64,000 nt of DNA from the NCBI RefSeq assembly GCF_001659605.2, contig NC_035178.2, positions 7,820,062 through 7,884,061 of the forward strand. Direction: 5' to 3'. The notes beneath the pieces are model-generated. The model was not told the origin of the DNA and did not search any database. It worked only from the letters and a program-made list of their open reading frames with translations. Position 1 is the first letter of the stretch, and each line of letters begins with the position of its first letter. The translations under genes were made by a program, and so were the position numbers. This document shows, piece after piece, positions 23,481-35,449 of this stretch. The DNA comes from Manihot esculenta. Its lineage: Eukaryota; Streptophyta; Magnoliopsida; Malpighiales; Euphorbiaceae.

Positions 23481-25430
23481 GTGCAAGAGACAGAGGACGA
23501 TGAGAATAGAAGGTCGCGGAAGAGGGTTTGGTTTTGGTTTTGTTTTTGTATTTGTTAGCCTTTTGTCATTTGGGGATTGTTTGGTTTGGTGGCTTTTTTT
23601 CTTTTCGTCAGCCGATACCGTTCATATTTTAAAATCAGACTTTGGTCTTATTTTTCTAGAACTAAACGATACATTTTGAAAAATCCATACCTTATTTAAT
23701 GCAAGGATAAACTACAAAATTATTTTATTTAATTTATCTTAACTAATTATTTAATCTCTACAAGTTAGTATTTTTTATTCTATTACGTATCTAACTACTC
23801 AAAAAATATTTAATTTAATTTATAAAAATTAAAATAAATATTTTTTTTTTAAATAAAAATTGGAAATCGAGAATGGAAGAGTAGAATTAAAATCTCTTAT
23901 ATTTACTCATACTTATATACACTTATTATCAAACTAAATTTAAGTGAAAATTAAGATAAATATTTATAAGCATTTAAGATTTTTAACTTTAATTTTTTTC
24001 ATACAATTTTTTAATTTTTAATTTTAATTAAATTAAATTGTTGTAAAATTTTTAATTTTAAAGGGAGAAATTATGAATATTTTTATAAAAATTTAAAGAA
24101 AAATAAGATAAGTTGATATTTATAAATTTTTGTTATAAAAATTAAAATTAAAAAATTATTGTAATATATTCAATTAAATTTAGAAACGATAAATAAAATT
24201 TAAATATACTTTAATCTATAAACTAGTAATAATAAGTCACATGCACTAATAATATTTAAATTAAAATTCAGAAATTTTTATGATACAAATTAAAATTAAA
24301 AAAATTTAATAATATAAATCATTGATTGAATTTAACTCCAAAAATACTTTTTCTTCAACAAATTTCTTTTGCTGATCTTCTTTATTTTTATTTCTAAATT
24401 AATTTAATTTAATTTATGGTTCCTCATATCACAATTTTCTTGTAATTTTAATTTATATTTATAATTTTTTTAAATAAAAATTAAAAATTGAAAGAATAAA
24501 ATTTGAGATTTCTCAAATTTATTCATATATATTTACTATTAAATTAAGTATGTGAATGTGAATGTGTATTTATAAATTTTAAACTTTAAATTTATATAAT
24601 TTTTTTATCAAATTTTTATAAAATATTCATAATAAATTATGATTGTGTAATTTTTAAATTTATGTAACTAGTTTAAAATTAAATTATTTTCATAATATTT
24701 AACAATAAATAAATCTTAATATATATTCTTAAAATAAATAAAAATAAAAATATAAAAATGGCCTAACCTCGAAAATTACAAGAGAAATTCATTGGTTTTA
24801 TCACAAAAATTTTATTATTTTTATGGCAAAACAAATAAAAAAGAGAAAAGAAATAAAGGTCGTGTATTTGAGTTTTCTTGATGAGGAATGGAAGCAGCAA
24901 GCGCGTTATTCTGTGTGGGCGGAATATTTTGGGTCCCACTTAATATGGATGCGTGAGCGGGAATGGAAGAAAACGCCTGTTTGGCTAATATTTTGACGCT
25001 TGTTCAAAAGTCAATGGATGAACGCGGGACTCCCCGGCTCGCCTTTTGAGTTGACCAAGTCCACCTCCGCCCATCAATAACTAGAAATTATAGAAGATAA
25101 ATTTTTAGGTAATTTAGTCCAATGCTTTATCTATAAATTAAAGCAATTAAACAATTAACTAACAATTTAGAAAACGAAAATAAATTATATTATATTTTAA
25201 TGTTCTTCTTAATTCATTATATAATTAATCGACAAGCCTACATTACCTAATAAAATTAGCAATTTTAAGTCAACCTCAGCCGCCCAAATTTATAATTAGC
25301 CAATAAAATAATCTAAAATATTAAGCATTCATTAATAAATTACAACTATTTATTAAAAACAGATTGAATAAATTCTAACTAGTGTGATACTTATATATTA
25401 ATTAATTAAAATATTTATTGTTGATCGGTT
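23481..25430. other. AT-rich intergenic DNA, no gene seen
   Basis: Very AT-rich with many short aaatttaa-type runs. A less AT-rich patch at ~24850-25080 (ttgatgaggaatggaagcagc ...) has no open frame that I can support. Confidence 0.4.
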
Positions 25431-27115
25431 ATGTATAATTGAAAATTAATAGTATTGTGAGTAATTTTTAATGGGTCAACAACAAAATGAAAAGAAGATC
25501 CATTGGGTTGCATGGTTTCAGAAAGGAGAGTGAAAACAAGGTAAATATGAGTCAAAAGGTGAAGGAGGTTTAGGTTTCAGAGATATGGAAAGTTTTAATA
25601 GGGCCTTAATTGCTGAACAAGGTTGGAGAATTCTCTCTAATCCTAACTCTCTTTTGGCTAGAGTCTTAAAAGGTAAATATTATCCATATTCATCCTTCTT
25701 TCAAGCAACCCAAGGAAACAGGGAATCATGGTGATGGAGAGTGTTCTATGGGGAAGAGAAATTCTCAATCAAGGCATTCGTTGGCATGTCTGTAATGGAG
25801 AGAACATCTTCTGCAAAGAAGATGTATGGGTTCTACTCCTTTTTCCAGGCAAGTCACATCTTAAAGAAAGACATGATATAGATATAACTCGGGTGGTTCA
25901 GCTTATCAATCAATTTTTCAAGCTTTGGGATGCTACTATTTTATCCCTAAACTTTGAGTCAGCAGATGTTAAGAAAATTAGAGCCATTCCTCTCAGTATT
26001 TTTGCTAGGGAAAATCGGTTGGTATGACACTTTGAGAAAGGCGGCGTTTATTCAGTCGGGTCTGATTATTGGAAGGCTAAAGATTTGAGTAGATGGGCAG
26101 CTATGGAATCTACTAGTAATCTGAGTCCAAGTTCCTCGGCTCACAATTCTTGATTCTGGAAGTCTCTTTGGAAGACTAATGTTCCAAGTAAACTTCGGAT
26201 TTTCTTATGGCTTTTTTGCTTAGAGCGGCTACCTTGTAAAGACCTCCTTCATCATCGGATCCAACATATAAACCCGACCTGTTCTTTTCGCGAAGGGAAG
26301 AAATCTATTGATCACATTTTTTTCTCATGCCCTCATACTATCTCAGTTTAGTTTAATTCTCCATTGCAACTTCATTATTCTTATCTTTCGAGCTCAAGAA
26401 TGAAGGACAAATGGACAGAAGTTTGTAAGACTCTTTCACAGGAATCATATTCAGATAGTTTAATACAACTTTTTGCCTTCCTTCTTTGGCAAATATGGAA
26501 AGATAGGAATGCTTTCACATTCAATCATATATCTAAACCGGCTGAAGAGTCTGTTAGTTTTGCAATCAGAAGTTGAGATGATTTTAGAAAAGCCACCTCC
26601 AACCCTCCTCTCCCTTCGCATCAATAAAAAATGGATCAACAGTTGTTAGTTCATCAATCTCAACTCTCTTGGCATCCCCTCCTCTCGGTTTCATAAAGTT
26701 TAACTTCGATATAGTTTGGGACAAGAATTCGAATTCAAGAGCCACTGCGGTTATTGTTCGTGATCATTTCGGAAGTGTTATTGACGAGTGCTGTCGTTTG
26801 TGGGCCTCTATTTCAGACCCCTTATAATTAGAGAGCATTACTTATCGAGAAGCACTTCTTTTAGCTAAAAATAGAGGCTTCTCTCGCTCTATTATAGAAG
26901 AAAATTCTCTTATCATAGCTGACTAGTTAGATATAGCTAAATCCTTTTTGTCTATCTCTTTTTTTTCGATACGTCGGGCTCACAATCAGACTCAACATCT
27001 CCTTTGCAAAAAGTTTATCAGAGATAATTCGTTCAGAGTTAATCTCTCCTTGCCACTTGATGGCCTTTAGCAATGATATATATCTTATGAAAAAAAAACA
27101 GTGATGTATAATTGA
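25431..27115 (+). mobile_element. 5'-truncated LINE insertion with target-site duplication
   Basis: The 12-bp sequence atgtataattga occurs at 25431-25442 and again at 27104-27115, just after an A-rich tail (aaaaaaaaac, ~27090). Between them are broken frames of a plant LINE ORF2 3' part. WVAWFQK and GGLGFRDMESFN come first, then RALIAEQGWRILSNP and VLKGKYYPYSSFF from the region after the reverse transcriptase. A zinc-binding region and an RNase H region (FNFDIVWDKN, VIVRDHFGSV, YREALLLA) follow. At least one frameshift (~25730) and several stops are visible, so it is inactive. Confidence 0.88.
25480..27070 (+). pseudogene. Decayed LINE ORF2 C-terminal region (RT tail, zf-RVT, RNase H)
   Basis: The frame starts at KIHWVAWFQK, meets a stop, continues through GGLGFRDMESFN and shifts frame near 25730 into MESVLWGREILNQGIRWHV. 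It ends after HNQTQHLLCKKF. Stops interrupt the RNase H part (after ISDPL and IIAD). The reverse transcriptase catalytic core is not included, so the insertion is a dead 5'-truncated copy. Confidence 0.82.
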
Positions 27116-28092
27116 TCAAGACGAGATATGATTAAATTTTGTAACAAAATTTTAGAAAACGCCCACAAAAACCAGTGTGACATTAGGCAACTGTCTCAAT
27201 GGCCATTTAGTGGAATATTCTTGACCACATGAGAAGTAAGATGGGCCACTTTTTTATAAACCCATAATATCTAAGTTATCATGTAGCATAAGAGCATACG
27301 ATTAAAAAAATATATATATTAAAATTAAATTAACATGAAAATTAAAGATGAATAAAATAGTTATGTAATTATGTTGTATTAAATATAAATATAAATTAAT
27401 TAAAATTTTAATTAAAATTTTTTTATCTCTATTAAAAAAATTTAAAAATTTACATTTCATGTTTTTTTTTATCTTTTTTATATACTAGCACACAGTCAGC
27501 TGGAGAGCTTCCTTCTCAATAACACATTCATGAACAATAAAATGAACAATCATAGTAGATATTAAAGCACTGTAAGAATATACATATCAACTTATTTTCT
27601 AACTTCTTAAAAGCTTCATTCTTTATCTCCATTTATCTCTGAGTATGATCTTGATTCCACCAATTAAAAATTTTATCTTGTCTTGCACTAGGAGTTGAAC
27701 CACCTTATTTGGGAGGAAGCCTGAACTGAGTTAAGAGATTGATTCTTCATTCCTTCTTCCCTCTCTTCCTAAAAATGAAAGCCCAGCAACCATCTCCTCC
27801 ATTCCTGTACCACAATTCAAAGCAAATCTTAAAGCCTGCCAATTTGGAGGGAATTGACAATTGAGTTAAAAGGCAAAATAAAGTAATGTTTTTTTGGGTT
27901 GGTTATTATGAAGGAAAATATATTTTCTTGGTGCAATCTGTAATTGACCAAGATTCCCCTGTTTCAGAGGAATTCTCCTACTGCCCGGATTGTGGATTAC
28001 TGAAATCTGAAGTTTCTTTAAGCTAAGAGCAAGCCAATTGTGGATCTACGTTAATTGTTAATCTGAACCTAAAAGAAGAATTAAGCAATTCA
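27116..28092. other. Spacer, includes 3' UTR of the minus-strand gene at 28.1 kb
   Basis: AT-rich at 27290-27480. The right part (27700-28092) is probably the 3' UTR of the next gene. No other gene recognised. Confidence 0.4.
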
Positions 28093-28848
28093 TTATGATG
28101 TGTACCTGGCGGTGCTGTTCCTGCTGCTACTTCTACTGCTTCTGCCGCTGCTTTTTGAGCTTCCACTATTGCTACTAAATCCACCGCTTTCACTCTCTCC
28201 CGGCTCCAAGAATCTGTTCTTCCACCACTCATTTTCTACACTTTTTGCAGATCCATCGAATAGCAAAGGCTTTGGAGACACCCTCCCATCTCTTACACTA
28301 TTATTCATCACTACGTTGTTGCTATTCTTCTTCTTCTTCTTCTTCCTTGAACCCCAAGAAATCGGAAACACCATCTTCAGAAGAAACCCTCCATTGTCTA
28401 CGCTCCCACTTCTGCTCATTTGCAGTTTTTTATCATTCGTTCTCTTCTCTGCTCTTTCCCTTGCATTCATTTTCATTTCTCTACTAAAACTCTCTTCCTT
28501 AGTCTGATCAACCATGTTCTTCTCTACAATATCTCTTAAAGACAACTCGTAACATCCCTCAGGCATTTGACTCACCATCTCCATGAGCTCTTTCTGGCCT
28601 CTGGCAATCGCTTGAGCTCTCGACGATGGAGAAAGACAGCGATAATGGTTCTGGCGATGTTGGGGACTTGTTCTCCACAAAGGTGGGGAAGACATCCCGG
28701 AATCTTCATCGTCTATCAGCTTTCTTTCAGCTCCGATCTCCGGGAAGCCATTCAAGGTCTTGTGATTGACGTAATTCTGCGGCGTTTTCTGAGCTTGGAA
28801 GCCATAACTGTCGGTTACTCGGGCGAATTTTGCGGCGGGATCTAGCAT
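28093..28848 (-). CDS. Plant protein of unknown function (Ser/Lys-rich C-terminus)
   Basis: Single minus-strand exon, 251 residues, start MLDPAAKFARV. The best-looking conserved block is SPPLWRTSP (54-62) followed by HYRCLSPSSRAQAIARGQ and ELMEMVSQMPEGCYELSLRDI (68-107). I recognise this as a pattern in uncharacterised plant proteins but cannot name the domain. A charged segment (REMKMNARERAEKRTND), a hydrophobic patch (FLLKMVFPISWGS) and a six-lysine run encoded by an AAG repeat follow. The tail is rich in Ser, Gly and Arg. No signal peptide; probably nuclear or cytosolic. By remembered Arabidopsis gene order it may correspond to At1g21390/At1g76980, which is inference only. Confidence 0.8.
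   Translation of the reverse strand: MLDPAAKFARVTDSYGFQAQKTPQNYVNHKTLNGFPEIGAERKLIDDEDSGMSSPPLWRTSPQHRQNHYRCLSPSSRAQAIARGQKELMEMVSQMPEGCYELSLRDIVEKNMVDQTKEESFSREMKMNARERAEKRTNDKKLQMSRSGSVDNGGFLLKMVFPISWGSRKKKKKKNSNNVVMNNSVRDGRVSPKPLLFDGSAKSVENEWWKNRFLEPGESESGGFSSNSGSSKSSGRSSRSSSRNSTARYTS
28324..28345. repeat. (CTT)n microsatellite inside the coding region
   Basis: Six consecutive CTT units on the plus strand, read on the minus strand as six AAG lysine codons in the unknown protein. Length variation here would change the lysine run without shifting frame. Confidence 0.8.
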
Positions 28849-30111
28849 GGTTTAATTTGTGGATGGAATGAAATCTGAAGAAGACTAGCTGAGATTTTGT
28901 GTTAGTTTTCTGAAATTGGAATTGTGGCTTCCAAGATTATGTGATGTCACTTTCTTGGCAACGAAGGTTTTAACTGTGAGTCATGAAGGGTGGGACCCAT
29001 TTTAGGCTCATAAAAGTCAAGATATTCTAGATGGTGGGGAGTGCTTTGTAGGGCCCATTTATGATTTATCTCCTCCAATATTTTTTTCTCCTTTTGTTTT
29101 TTTCGAGCTTCGCCATTTGTTTTGTCTTTTGTCTTTTCTTTTACTTCATCCAATTATTTTTATTTATCATTCTTTAAATTTAATACTCATAAATTAAATA
29201 AATATTCGTATAAAATAATATTGACTTAATTATTTATATTTTATTTTATTATTTATATAATAAAAGATTTTATTATATAATTAATTAATATTTATATGGT
29301 AATAATGGTAGGAGAAAATTATTAGATTAGATAGTTGGAGCTTATTGTAAAACAAAGCAAAGCCAAAGCCAAAACGCACTTTGCGCTTCAATTTGCAATC
29401 ATAATGTTTGGGTAGGCATAGACCATTTCCAACTTTTATGCTACTAATTTTCTTTTTTTTTTTTTAATGTATTATCAATAAGTTGTCACCTTTACTCCTT
29501 TTGGCTTTATTTCTTTTCTTTCTTTTTTTAAAAAAAGTTTTGATTTGACCTTCCTTTTTATATATACCTTCACTGATATTTTCTTTTCTCTTCCTGCTGC
29601 ATTTTTTCCCTCTAAAAATATATTTCTTAGGTAGTCATGCAAATTTTTATCAAAACTCAGGGGCAGTAGTGCTATCCATAAAAAATAAATAAACGAATTT
29701 AATAATAATTCTGTTTTTATTTATTTAGAATTAATCAGATATTATTTAAATACCCATTTAAAATTTTTATTTTTTTAATAAATTTTAAATATACTTTTAA
29801 TTTCATTTTCAAAGTTCTATTCTCTACTCTGTAGGGCTTTGTTTTTCTTTTTATAGAGTCTTGCTTTTCTCACTTAGTTGGGTATTGTTGCAACTTACCT
29901 ACTTGATAGGCTTTTTAATAGATAAAATTACAATATAAAGTATTAATTTCTTTTGTCAAATATAAAATATTAATTATTTATTGTTGGAGATTTAGATCAA
30001 TAAATATGGATTAATGATTTTTCATTAATGAAGGGTTGGTTCTCTTTTAACGTTTAGTGATGTAAGCTATTTTTATAACCCATAAAGATAATAAGTTTTT
30101 GAAAGAAAATT
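28849..30111. other. AT-rich intergenic DNA, no gene seen
   Basis: The first ~100 bases are probably the leader of the minus-strand gene. The remainder shows no supported frame, only T-rich and A-rich runs. Confidence 0.4.
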
Positions 30112-30638
30112 ATTGCAGAATGTTTTTTTTTTTTAAAAAAACAAAATAAAGAGATAAAGCCCTTAGCTTATTAATCTAAGCCATGAAAACTCCAACTTAT
30201 CAGCATTCAGTAAAAATTTAATAGTAACAGGAAGCTATTGATGAATTTTCAAATTAAAATCATCACCAATGATTAAACTAGTTAAACGATCCGCTATCGC
30301 ATTTGTTTCCCTGTAAATTTTTACCATCTTGACTTCCCAGCTTCTATTGATAAGATCACGATAATTCCTCACCAAATTAGCAACTCTAAAAACTCCTGCA
30401 CCTCTACCTGCAAGTAAATCTAACGCGAATTAATAATCCATTTGAAATTCAATTTTCTTCCACCCTGAATCCCATGCTAATACTAAAGCATAATATATTC
30501 CCTATAGCTCAGCTTCCATTACTCCACAATTGTCCAAAAGCCATCTACCTTCATTGTTTCGAAAACAACCTGCACAACTTGCCCTTCCTGTTGACAACAA
30601 TTATTATAAAAAATATACCAATTGCAGAATGTTTTTTT
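30112..30638 (-). mobile_element. 5'-truncated LINE insertion, minus strand, with target-site duplication
   Basis: The sequence attgcagaatgtttttt occurs at 30112-30129 and 30621-30638. Next to the left copy a T-run (the A-tail read in reverse) begins the element. Minus-strand translation gives RNase H fragments (DNCGVMEAEL, ALVLAWDSGWKKIEFQMD, ANLVRNYRDLINRSWEV, IYRETNAIADRLTSL) broken by stops. Only the last ~490 bp of a LINE were inserted. Confidence 0.8.
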
Positions 30639-33257
30639 TACTCGGACTAAAGTAAAATATACCAATTATTATAAAAAATTTATTTTGCTTTGTTTATATC
30701 AACTTTAAAATATAACTGTGAAATTATTAAAAATTTAAAAACTAAATTGATTTCGTTATAACTATTCTAAATTAAATAGACTCTCAAGATTCATTTCAAA
30801 TTAAAATTTTAAATATAAAAATTATTGTCCTGCTGAATTTAATCACATAATTCAAATCCTATTAGAATAAAACTATCGACAAATTATTTAAAGAGATAAT
30901 ATTTATATATATAATTTTTTCTCTAAATTCACCTTGAATTATTTATTAATTTAAGTATTAAAAATTTTGCTTTATTCGAACCTGCCTCGATTTCTTTTTT
31001 TGATAAGTCTATTTATACATTGAACCATATTTTGTATTTGCATTTAACTTTCATCAATTTTCAAAATTAAAATTAAAATAACAGTTCAATTATTAAAGGT
31101 GCAGTCTATTTTTTCAACCATGATATATTTTATTTTATAACATATATATTACTTAATTTAAAATAGTAGTATATATAAAATAATTAAAAATAATATATAT
31201 ATATATATTATAACTTAAGTATTATTAGATTATTTTTATATAATGTTGAACTTATATTAAAAGCAATAATTTTGAATGTGTTTATTATGAACTCCAAATA
31301 TTTAAATGCATATCTTGATTTTAATTATTCACTTAAAAAGTTTATTATTTTTCTGCACTTCCAGTACTAAAGCTAAAAAAAAAAAACATAAATCCTAGAA
31401 AACAATTAGAGATCTCTCTCCAAATGGAATAATTGTGACATTAGTGGTAAAAGTTATTTTTATTTTTTTTATAAAAAAATTCCATTAATCTGATTATTAG
31501 TGATATAATACTATATTCGTCCATATTGTGTTATGTGTTATCATCATATAATAGTTATATAATAAAGTCTTAATGACCCATAATTTCAAGTTACATAAGT
31601 TTCACACATAACAAAAAATTCAATCAGTGTAATGGTTCGTATTCGAAATGACAGACGACTTACATTCTTATGAACCGATTGATAATAAAAAGGAGGAATT
31701 TTTTTTAATAAAATCCCTTACCCCAATTCATTTTACGCTCATATATGCCAGTTTTTCAAATTAAGAAATTATTACTTGCAGGAAACAAAAAGTTGTTTTT
31801 TGATTTTCTGTTTTCTTAAGAAAACTCCAATTCTTATTTTCCATGAAAAATAGAGAAATAAGTAAACAGCATCTCTTAATAATATAAAATGTTTTTTAAT
31901 TCAAAATTTATTTTTTTTGTATTTTTCACAATTAAAAGTAAAATATAATAAACATAAAATATATTAAACATACTTAACTTTTCATATTTTTAGAAAATTT
32001 TTAATATGTGTTATTATTTTATTTTATAATAATATGATTTTTTTATTATGGAAATTGAATATTTTTGAAATAATTGATAAGTACTTAATTTTAATTATAA
32101 ATTATTATATTATAATTTGGCTTATATAAATTATTATATTGAAGCTGGCGTGAGAGTATGGATGCAGAAAGTTAATAGTTGAAGGAAATATTTTTACATA
32201 ATTATTTAATTTTAATTATAAAAATGTTATATAATTTTTTTTAAACTTTTGAATTAAAAATCTATTAATAATTTTAATCAATTTATAAACTAGTATTATT
32301 CTTATAATATATATTTGCAGGTAATAAAAAAAATTGAACTTTGATATTTAATCAACAAAATTTAAAAAGAAAAGTGAATTGATTAATTATTGATCATTTT
32401 TAATGATAAAATATAAATTGAAATTAAACTTATATATATAGGATTTTATTTTTATGAAAATTTTAAATTTTTGTGAAATTAGTTAATTAATTTCATTTGG
32501 GTATTTAATTATTAATTTTTATTTTAGATGCAGATACAACTACTTTTCTTTTTAAATTATAACCCATTTGTTTGATATGACTTATTTTTATAAAAAATAA
32601 ATTCACATGGATTTTAAAAAATTATATAAAATTTTAATTTGTTTTTAAAATATTTTTTAAATAATTTTTTATAAAATTAAAAATTAAAAGTTTTTCATTT
32701 TAAATTAAAAAAACAGCTGAAGTTAATTTTTGGAGAATTATAAATTTCTTTTTTTTCAAACAAAATTATTAATTTTAAACTATATATTAGATAACCTTAC
32801 TATCTTATGGTTAACTAATTATTACATCTAATTAAAAATTAGTTAAATAAAGGTCAAAAAACAATTAGTTAACTAATTAATTAATTAATCAATGTGTTCA
32901 TTACGTGACAATCTAACCACACGTTCATTAATTCTGATACTTTGTCTTGAGTGTAATCTATAAGGGATTTTTATTATTTATTTATTTTTAGTCTGCAATA
33001 AATTATAGTATTTTACGGCGGCGGAAACATATTTATTTATTTATTTAACATAACTCTGAGGTGTTATTTGAGTTTTGTAGTCGTCGGAGGCATCCCTTGC
33101 CGCCGAACAACAGATATATTAAATATGAAATTTGATGGGAGATAGGTTTATTTTGGTCAGGCAGACAACATCGTAATTGTATTTTATGATTGGATTTGGT
33201 TCCATTACTGTCTTTTTTGGATTTGTTTCGTAAGAAATAATAGTATTATTACAACTA
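30639..33257. other. Long AT-rich intergenic stretch, no gene seen
   Basis: Dominated by short A/T words, with (TA)n at ~31193-31208. Patches of higher complexity at 31620-31700 and 33000-33240 have no open frame or repeat that I can identify. Confidence 0.45.
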
Positions 33258-33722
33258 GGGTGAACATTCGGTCGGTTCGATTCAAAATCGAACTAAATTG
33301 AATAAATAGAAAATTGAAATTTTAATATTTATGAAAACTGAATCGAATCGATTTTGGTTAGAAACCGAATCGAACCGAACCGGTCTGATTCGGTTCAATT
33401 CGGTTCGGTTTAATTGATTTCGATTTTTAATATTTTTTTATTTTTTACACTTTATTTTTAATATTTTAAAATTTAATTAAAATATTTTAATTTTAATATG
33501 ATTTAATTTCTCTATATTATTTGAAAAAACATATTATTATTACTAATCAGTTCGGTTTGGTTTTTTCGATTTTTTTCTGATCAAAATCGAACCGAATCGA
33601 AATAACCAAAATTTCTAAAATTAAAAATCGAATCAAATCAAAATGTATAAAAAATTGAACCAAATTTTTAAATCAGTTCGGTTCGGTCAATTTTTTCAAT
33701 TTGAACCGAATACTGCTCACTT
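33258..33722. mobile_element. Palindromic GTGA...TCAC element, copy C (best preserved)
   Basis: About 465 bp. The left end is GGGTGAACATTCGGTCGG. The right end is CCGAATACTGCTCACTTC, which reads GTGAGCAGTATTCGG on the other strand. Inside are several inverted CGGTTCGGTT / AACCGAATCG tracts around an AT core. The flanks both show acaact-like words (acaacta left, attacaactg right), so a target duplication is possible but not clean. No coding capacity. Confidence 0.75.
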
Positions 33723-35449
33723 CTAATTACAACTGAGTTCAGCAAAGCCGGCCTATCATAGTATCTTTTTTTTCTTTTTGTTTTCCTAAATTAATCATAA
33801 GGCCAGTTTCATAGTTCATTCAAACATTAAAAAGATATATACAATTAAAAATTTAATTGTATATAAATTCGATTTGATTAATTTTTTTTAAAAATGAGAT
33901 AAATTAATTTATTTATTGAGTTTTTATTTTTTTATTAAACTGAAAAAAATTTGATTAGAAATAATTTGATCAATATTTTTTTGTAGTAGATGATTTTTTA
34001 TTGGATTTAAAATTTTAAACTTTTAAAATATGTTGCGTATATTTTTATAAATGAAATTTTTATTAAAAATTAAAATAAATCATCCATGTGAATCGATTTT
34101 GAAATAGATCACTAGAAACTCCTTTTTCATTTTTTTAAACTTTTAGTTAAAGTTTATTTAAAAGCTAAAAACTATTAGAATAATTTAGTTTTGAACAAAT
34201 CCTAGCCTTTCCCTTTTTAAAGAAAGTTAAAAAGTATATAATTATTATATGTATAATTATTTTTATTATAACTATAGATTATGGTAAGTGGTATAAATAT
34301 CTAGTAAAATTAATTGTTAATATATTTAGTTAAAGTTTATTCTTTAACACTAGAGACTCATTTGTTCTAGAGGGGATCATAGTCCAAAATAAATAATGTA
34401 ATTACTAATAAATATTTATATTTATAAATTAATTTTTTTATTTTTTTAAATTTTAATATGTGAAAAATAATAGATAAGATAAAAAAAAATTAAATAGCTT
34501 CTTTTTATTCTATTAATAAAAAAAGAATTGAAAATGAAAAAAAATTAGATTTGAAATAACTCTTTAGATTTGAATTTAAATGTATCTTGATTTAAATTTT
34601 ATTTTATTAATTTATTTTAAGATATTAAATTTAATAAATATGTGAGATTAATTTAAAAAAATATATAAATACTTATTTGTAAATAATTATAATATTTAGA
34701 GACTAATTTATAAAATCATAGGAACAAATTATAACTAAAATGACTAATTTATTATAAAATAAAACTTTATAACTAAATTTATAAATATTTAGATTAAATT
34801 ATATATTTTATAAAATTTTAAGGATTAAAATATAATTTATTTTAATTAAAAATTATTTTAATTAATTTTTAAGTAACACATCAATATTCATTACTGCTAT
34901 TAAATGAAAAATCTCACTTTACTAAACTCTTTTTATCACAAATTAAATTATATGATTCTATTTAAAAAAATAGAACATTAAAAATTTTAAATTATATAAT
35001 TAAAATATTTAATTTTTTTTATTTAAATAAAAATTTTAATTGAAAATTTTAAGTAAGTAGAAATTTAATTTTTTAATTAAAATTTAATTTAAATTAATTA
35101 AAATTATTTATATAATAAAAATAATAATATTATGTTATGTAAATTAATTTAAATTTGATTAAAATTAATTTTAAAAATTAATATAATTATAATACATTTA
35201 AAAATTAAAATTTTTAATTTAAAATTAATAATTTAAACTATAAATATAAAAACTTAAAACTTTTTGAGCCAATACCACTTTTTATAATTATCCCTATTCT
35301 TTAGCACTAGAGAAATATAATAATTTACACACTTTGTCTCTCTGGTCGGCCGGCTCTTTTTCTATCCTGGACAATCGGCACGAATCTAGTAGTCCATGAT
35401 GCGGTGACGTATTCTAACACTAGAGACGCATGGGTCATTCTCGTTTGCC
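33723..35449. other. AT-rich intergenic DNA upstream of the PPR gene
   Basis: Extremely AT-rich to ~35260. The last ~180 bases (35270-35449) have mixed composition and probably hold the PPR promoter and leader. No other gene. Confidence 0.45.
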
